DNA of 7,006 nt from DATBSK01 sp040902705. Its GTDB lineage: Bacteria > Actinomycetota > Acidimicrobiia > IMCC26256 > PALSA-555. Location: contig JBBDWT010000042.1 of NCBI GenBank assembly GCA_040902705.1, positions 1-7,006 of the forward strand, written 5' to 3'. Shown here in pieces: positions 4,448-7,006 of the stretch (position 1 is the first letter of the stretch; each line of letters opens with the position of its first letter). A model generated the notes under the pieces. The model was given only the letters and a program-made list of their open reading frames with translations. It was not told where the DNA came from and ran no database searches. A program made the position numbers and the translations under genes.

Positions 4448-5907
4448 ACGCCGACGCACCGACCACCCTGCGCCTCCACGGCGCGGGCGACGCACCGTCG
4501 ATCGCGGCGGCCACGGTGCGCGCCGCGAGCGTCGACATCGGCCTGGGCGCCGAGTCGGCCGACCGGCTGGCCGAGGCGACGGCGAACGTCGTCCGCGAGG
4601 TGATCGCCCGCGCCTTCGACGACGCGTCCGATGCCACCGTCGAGCTGAGCGTGGACGATCGGCACGACGCGGTCGTCGTGCGCGTCGACGACCTCGGGCT
4701 CCCGTTCGCGCTCACCGGCGACGCGGTGCTCGCCGCCGTGCTGTCGTCCGGCGCGGTCGACGAGCTGCACCAGGAGCAGCGTGGCGCCGACGGCAACCGC
4801 ACCGAGCTCGTCGTGCACCACGAGCCCCACCCGACCGCCGACATCCGGGCGACCGCCGCGCTGTCGGACCACCACGACGCGCACGCCGCGCCCGAGGCGC
4901 ACGTCGACACCGAGGTGGAGACGCGGGCGATGACCGCCGACGACGCCGACGGGCTCGCGCGCCTCACCTGGCGGACCTACGGCTACACGTACCAGCACCA
5001 CGAGTTCTACCGACCCGACGTGCTCGCCGAGCTGATCGAGTCGGGGGCGATGCGGTCGTGGATCGGCATCGCGCCCGACGGCGAGATCATCGGCCACACC
5101 GCGTTCATGTGCCCGCACGACACGCCCCTCGTCGTCGAGGGCGGCCGCGCGATGGTCGATCCGCGATACCGCGGGCACAAGGTGATGCAGCACCTCTTCG
5201 TGCACTGGAAGGAATGGGTCGACGAGCACGGCGTCTACGGGCTCTACGGCGACGCCGTGACGGCGCACACGCGCAGTCAGGCGCTGGGCGGCGGTCCCGA
5301 TCGACCGGTCATCGGCCTCCTCCTCGGGTACCTCCCGCCGACCGTCGCGTTTCGCCGGATCGTGACCGAGGCGACGCCGCGCCGCCAAGCGGTCGTGATG
5401 GGGTACACACCGTTTCGACCGATGCCCGAGGCGACGGTGCACCTGCCGGAGACGGACCGCGCGTGGATCGAGCGCATCTACGACACGAACGGCATCCCGC
5501 GCACGTACGGCCCGTCAGACGGCGCGCTCGCCGACGCCACGTCGACCATCGACGCGCAGGTCTACGGCGACATAGGGCTCGCGCTCCTCGACATCACCTG
5601 CGCGGGTCACGACCTCCACGCGGTCGCGCTCGACCGACTGCGCTCGCTGCGCACCGCGGGCATCGACGTGGTCTACGCCGACCTCCCGCTCGACGACCCG
5701 ACCACGTCGGCCGCGGCCGACGAGCTCTCCCGGCTCGGCTTCTCCTTCGGCGGCGTGATCCCGCTGTGGCGCGGCGCCGGCGGCGATGTGGTTCGCTACC
5801 AGCACGTCGGCGACATCGACGTGCAGGCCGACGAGATCGAGATCCTGAGCGACATGGGCAAGGAGCTGCTGACCTACGTGCTGAAGCGTCGGGACGCAGT
5901 GTGCTGA
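4441..5907 (+). CDS. RsbW-like ATPase domain fused to GNAT acetyltransferase
   Basis: This 488-residue protein has three parts. Residues about 10-125 resemble the HATPase_c_2/RsbW anti-sigma kinase fold: an N-box with E45 and N49 in EATANVV, and a G1 box D84-LGLPF89. The glycine-rich G2 loop (GRGL type) is not visible, so ATP binding is uncertain. Residues 126-154 form a linker with seven histidines. Residues about 159-300 form a GNAT domain: strands around VETRAMTADDADGLARL, then V239-DPRYRGHKVM249 as a degenerate acetyl-CoA motif A, and H276-TRSQALGGG. Residues about 320-488 look like a second, degenerate GNAT-like half, with a strand-helix-strand segment ending LGFSFGGVIPLW. It starts 15 nt after the second SDR stop and has only a weak ribosome site. 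It may be a regulator or acyltransferase acting with the operon. Similar fusions probably exist elsewhere, but function is unknown to me. Confidence 0.85.
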   Translation: MPDADAPTTLRLHGAGDAPSIAAATVRAASVDIGLGAESADRLAEATANVVREVIARAFDDASDATVELSVDDRHDAVVVRVDDLGLPFALTGDAVLAAVLSSGAVDELHQEQRGADGNRTELVVHHEPHPTADIRATAALSDHHDAHAAPEAHVDTEVETRAMTADDADGLARLTWRTYGYTYQHHEFYRPDVLAELIESGAMRSWIGIAPDGEIIGHTAFMCPHDTPLVVEGGRAMVDPRYRGHKVMQHLFVHWKEWVDEHGVYGLYGDAVTAHTRSQALGGGPDRPVIGLLLGYLPPTVAFRRIVTEATPRRQAVVMGYTPFRPMPEATVHLPETDRAWIERIYDTNGIPRTYGPSDGALADATSTIDAQVYGDIGLALLDITCAGHDLHAVALDRLRSLRTAGIDVVYADLPLDDPTTSAAADELSRLGFSFGGVIPLWRGAGGDVVRYQHVGDIDVQADEIEILSDMGKELLTYVLKRRDAVC

Positions 5908-5921
5908 CGAGGAGCGCAGCG

Positions 5922-5957
5922 ATGGCCGATGAGGGTGACGGGGCGCGGAGCGACTGA
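5922..5957 (+). CDS. Possible 11-codon micro-ORF with a good ribosome site
   Basis: ATG at 5922 opens MADEGDGARSD and stops at TGA 5955-5957. A GAGGAG at 5909-5914 lies 7 nt upstream, a better Shine-Dalgarno than that of the preceding gene. The stop lies inside the left arm of the hairpin 5943-5985. It could be a translated micropeptide, the remnant of a deleted downstream gene, or chance in purine-rich DNA. There is no homology I recognise. Confidence 0.2.
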   Translation: MADEGDGARSD

Positions 5958-5985
5958 CGTCGGGGAGCGCGTCAGTCCTCGGCGC
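5943..5985. terminator. Long imperfect hairpin at the second convergent junction
   Basis: GACTGACG (5952-5959) and CGTCAGTC (5970-5977) are a perfect 8-bp inverted repeat around a 10-nt loop. Past a 1-nt bulge (C5951) the pairing continues as GAG (5948-5950) with CTC (5978-5980). After a G-G mismatch it continues as GCGC (5943-5946) with GCGC (5982-5985), for 15 pairs in all. The right arm contains the P450 stop codon (5972-5974). There is no T-tract on either side. Its place between two converging genes suggests a U-less bidirectional terminator. Nothing else was seen in 5908-5971 apart from the micro-ORF. Confidence 0.45.
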
Positions 5986-7006
5986 GGAACTTCAGCGGGA
6001 TGTGCTTGAGGCCGTTGATGAAGTTCGAGCGGAGGCGGCTGACGTCACCGGTGAACTCGATGTCGTGCATCCGGTCGAGGACCTCGTCGAACATGACGTT
6101 GATCTCCATGCGCGCGAGGTTCGCCCCGAGGCAGAAGTGCGGCCCGCCGCCACCGAACGCGACGTGCTCGTTCGGGGTGCGCTCGACGTCGAACGTGAAC
6201 GGGTCGGGGAAGACCTTCTCGTCGAAGTTCGCGGCGATGTACCAGATGACGACCTTGTCGCCGGCCTTGATCTGCTTGCCGCCGAGCTCGACGTCGGCCA
6301 TCGCGGTGCGGCGGAAGTTCATCACCGGGCTCGCCCAGCGGAGCATCTCCTCGACCGCGCCGGGGAGGAGGTCGCGGTTCTTGCGCACCTTCTCGAGCTG
6401 GTCGGGGTGCTCGAGCAGCGCGACCATCCCGTGCGAGATGAGGTTGCGGGTCGTCTCGTTGCCCGCGACCGTGAGCAGCAGGAAGAACAGGTCGATCTCG
6501 AGGCCGGTCAGCTGCTCACCGTCGACCGACGCGGTCGTGAGCACCGAGATGAGGTCGTCCTTGGGGTTCGCGCGCTTCTGCTCGGCGAGCTGCGCGGCGT
6601 ACGCGTACAGCTCCATCGACGCGTGCTGCGTCATCTCCTCGGTCACGCCGTACTCGGGGTCTTCGGCCCCGATCATGCGGTTGCTCCAGTCGAACAGCTT
6701 GTGGCGGTCTTCCTGGGGCACGCCCATGAGGTCGGCGATGACCTGGAGGGGCAGCTCGGACGCGACGTCGACGACGAAGTCGCACTCGCCGCGCTCGGCG
6801 ACCCGGTCGATGATGTCGCTCGTACGCTTCTTCATCGTCGACTCGAGCTCGGACACCATGCGCGGCGTGAATCCCTTGTTGATGAGCCGGCGGTAGCGCG
6901 TGTGCAGCGGCGGATCCATGTTGAGCATCAGCAGGCGCTGCTGCTCGAGGCTCGCCTCGTCCGGGTCCCACATGAAGACGAGACGCTCGGCCGACGAGAA
7001 CGTCGC
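5972..7006 (-). CDS. Cytochrome P450, CYP125/124/142-like (5' end outside the window)
   Basis: The visible 344 residues are the C-terminal four-fifths or so of a bacterial P450; the family is usually about 400-430 residues. The reading frame stays open to 7006, and the residues before M (plus 6971-6973) read as ATFSSAERLVF, which matches the FSS segment of CYP125. That Met is therefore internal. Key motifs are the I-helix AGNETT (codons 6466-6449), the K-helix ExxR (E at 6347-6349, R at 6338-6340), and the haem loop FGGGGPHFCLG with the Cys ligand at 6131-6133. Near the N-terminal side NMDPPLHTRYRRL matches CYP125, as does the C-terminal RLRSNFINGLKH. CYP125, CYP142 and CYP124 oxidise the terminal methyl of cholesterol or branched lipids, using ferredoxin electrons. 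No ferredoxin gene is visible. Subfamily assignment is from memory of CYP125A1; the substrate remains inferred. Confidence 0.93.
   Translation of the reverse strand, partial: ATFSSAERLVFMWDPDEASLEQQRLLMLNMDPPLHTRYRRLINKGFTPRMVSELESTMKKRTSDIIDRVAERGECDFVVDVASELPLQVIADLMGVPQEDRHKLFDWSNRMIGAEDPEYGVTEEMTQHASMELYAYAAQLAEQKRANPKDDLISVLTTASVDGEQLTGLEIDLFFLLLTVAGNETTRNLISHGMVALLEHPDQLEKVRKNRDLLPGAVEEMLRWASPVMNFRRTAMADVELGGKQIKAGDKVVIWYIAANFDEKVFPDPFTFDVERTPNEHVAFGGGGPHFCLGANLARMEINVMFDEVLDRMHDIEFTGDVSRLRSNFINGLKHIPLKFRAED

Noticed and set aside
4213..5442. 409-codon minus-strand frame opposite the end of the second SDR and the fusion gene
   Set aside because: It is low-complexity Arg/Val/His/Asp sequence opposite two recognisable proteins; a shadow.
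6971..6973. ATG as the start of the P450 gene
   Set aside because: The frame is open to the window edge and the residues before it match the CYP125 region preceding the NMD motif, so the gene is cut by the window, not started here.

Overview
The window is GC-rich and tightly packed with metabolic genes. It looks like the chromosome of a high-GC actinobacterium, possibly of the Acidimicrobiia type. The case rests on codon use dominated by G/C third positions, start codons that lack a Shine-Dalgarno sequence but follow a TANNNT box at leaderless spacing, and two proteins that resemble mycobacterial sterol side-chain catabolism enzymes (an acyl-CoA dehydrogenase like FadE26 and a cytochrome P450 like CYP125). 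The lineage is an inference. No rRNA, tRNA, CRISPR, insertion sequence, integrase or phage gene was seen.

Layout, left to right. (1) 1-984: a BKACE/DUF849 beta-keto acid cleavage enzyme on the minus strand, followed just past its stop codon by four perfect copies of a 9-bp G-rich repeat that fits a G-quadruplex pattern. (2) 985-1061: a short divergent promoter region. (3) 1062-2237: a FadE26-like acyl-CoA dehydrogenase on the plus strand. (4) 2238-2333: a convergent gap holding a long imperfect hairpin and an overlapping alternative palindrome. (5) 2334-2699: a cysteine-free carboxymuconolactone decarboxylase-family protein on the minus strand, probably leaderless. (6) 2741-5907: a plus-strand operon of two short-chain dehydrogenases joined by a 1-nt stop/start overlap, then a 488-residue protein fusing an RsbW-like ATPase domain to a GNAT acetyltransferase. 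(7) 5908-5971: a second convergent gap with another long hairpin. (8) 5972-7006: the C-terminal 344 residues of a CYP125/124/142-type P450 on the minus strand, whose 5' end lies beyond the window.

Taken together the enzymes suggest oxidative breakdown of a lipid-like side chain or alicyclic compound. A P450 would hydroxylate or carboxylate the substrate, an acyl-CoA dehydrogenase would desaturate the CoA ester, SDR enzymes would oxidise or reduce alcohols and ketones, and BKACE would cleave a beta-keto acid with acetyl-CoA. The substrate is not shown by the sequence.

The most unusual protein is the ATPase-GNAT fusion, which has a degraded G2 loop, a degenerate acetyl-CoA motif and a histidine-rich linker. 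The most unusual non-coding features are the two convergent-junction hairpins, the quadruplex repeat and a 7-bp duplication of the fusion gene's start codon.
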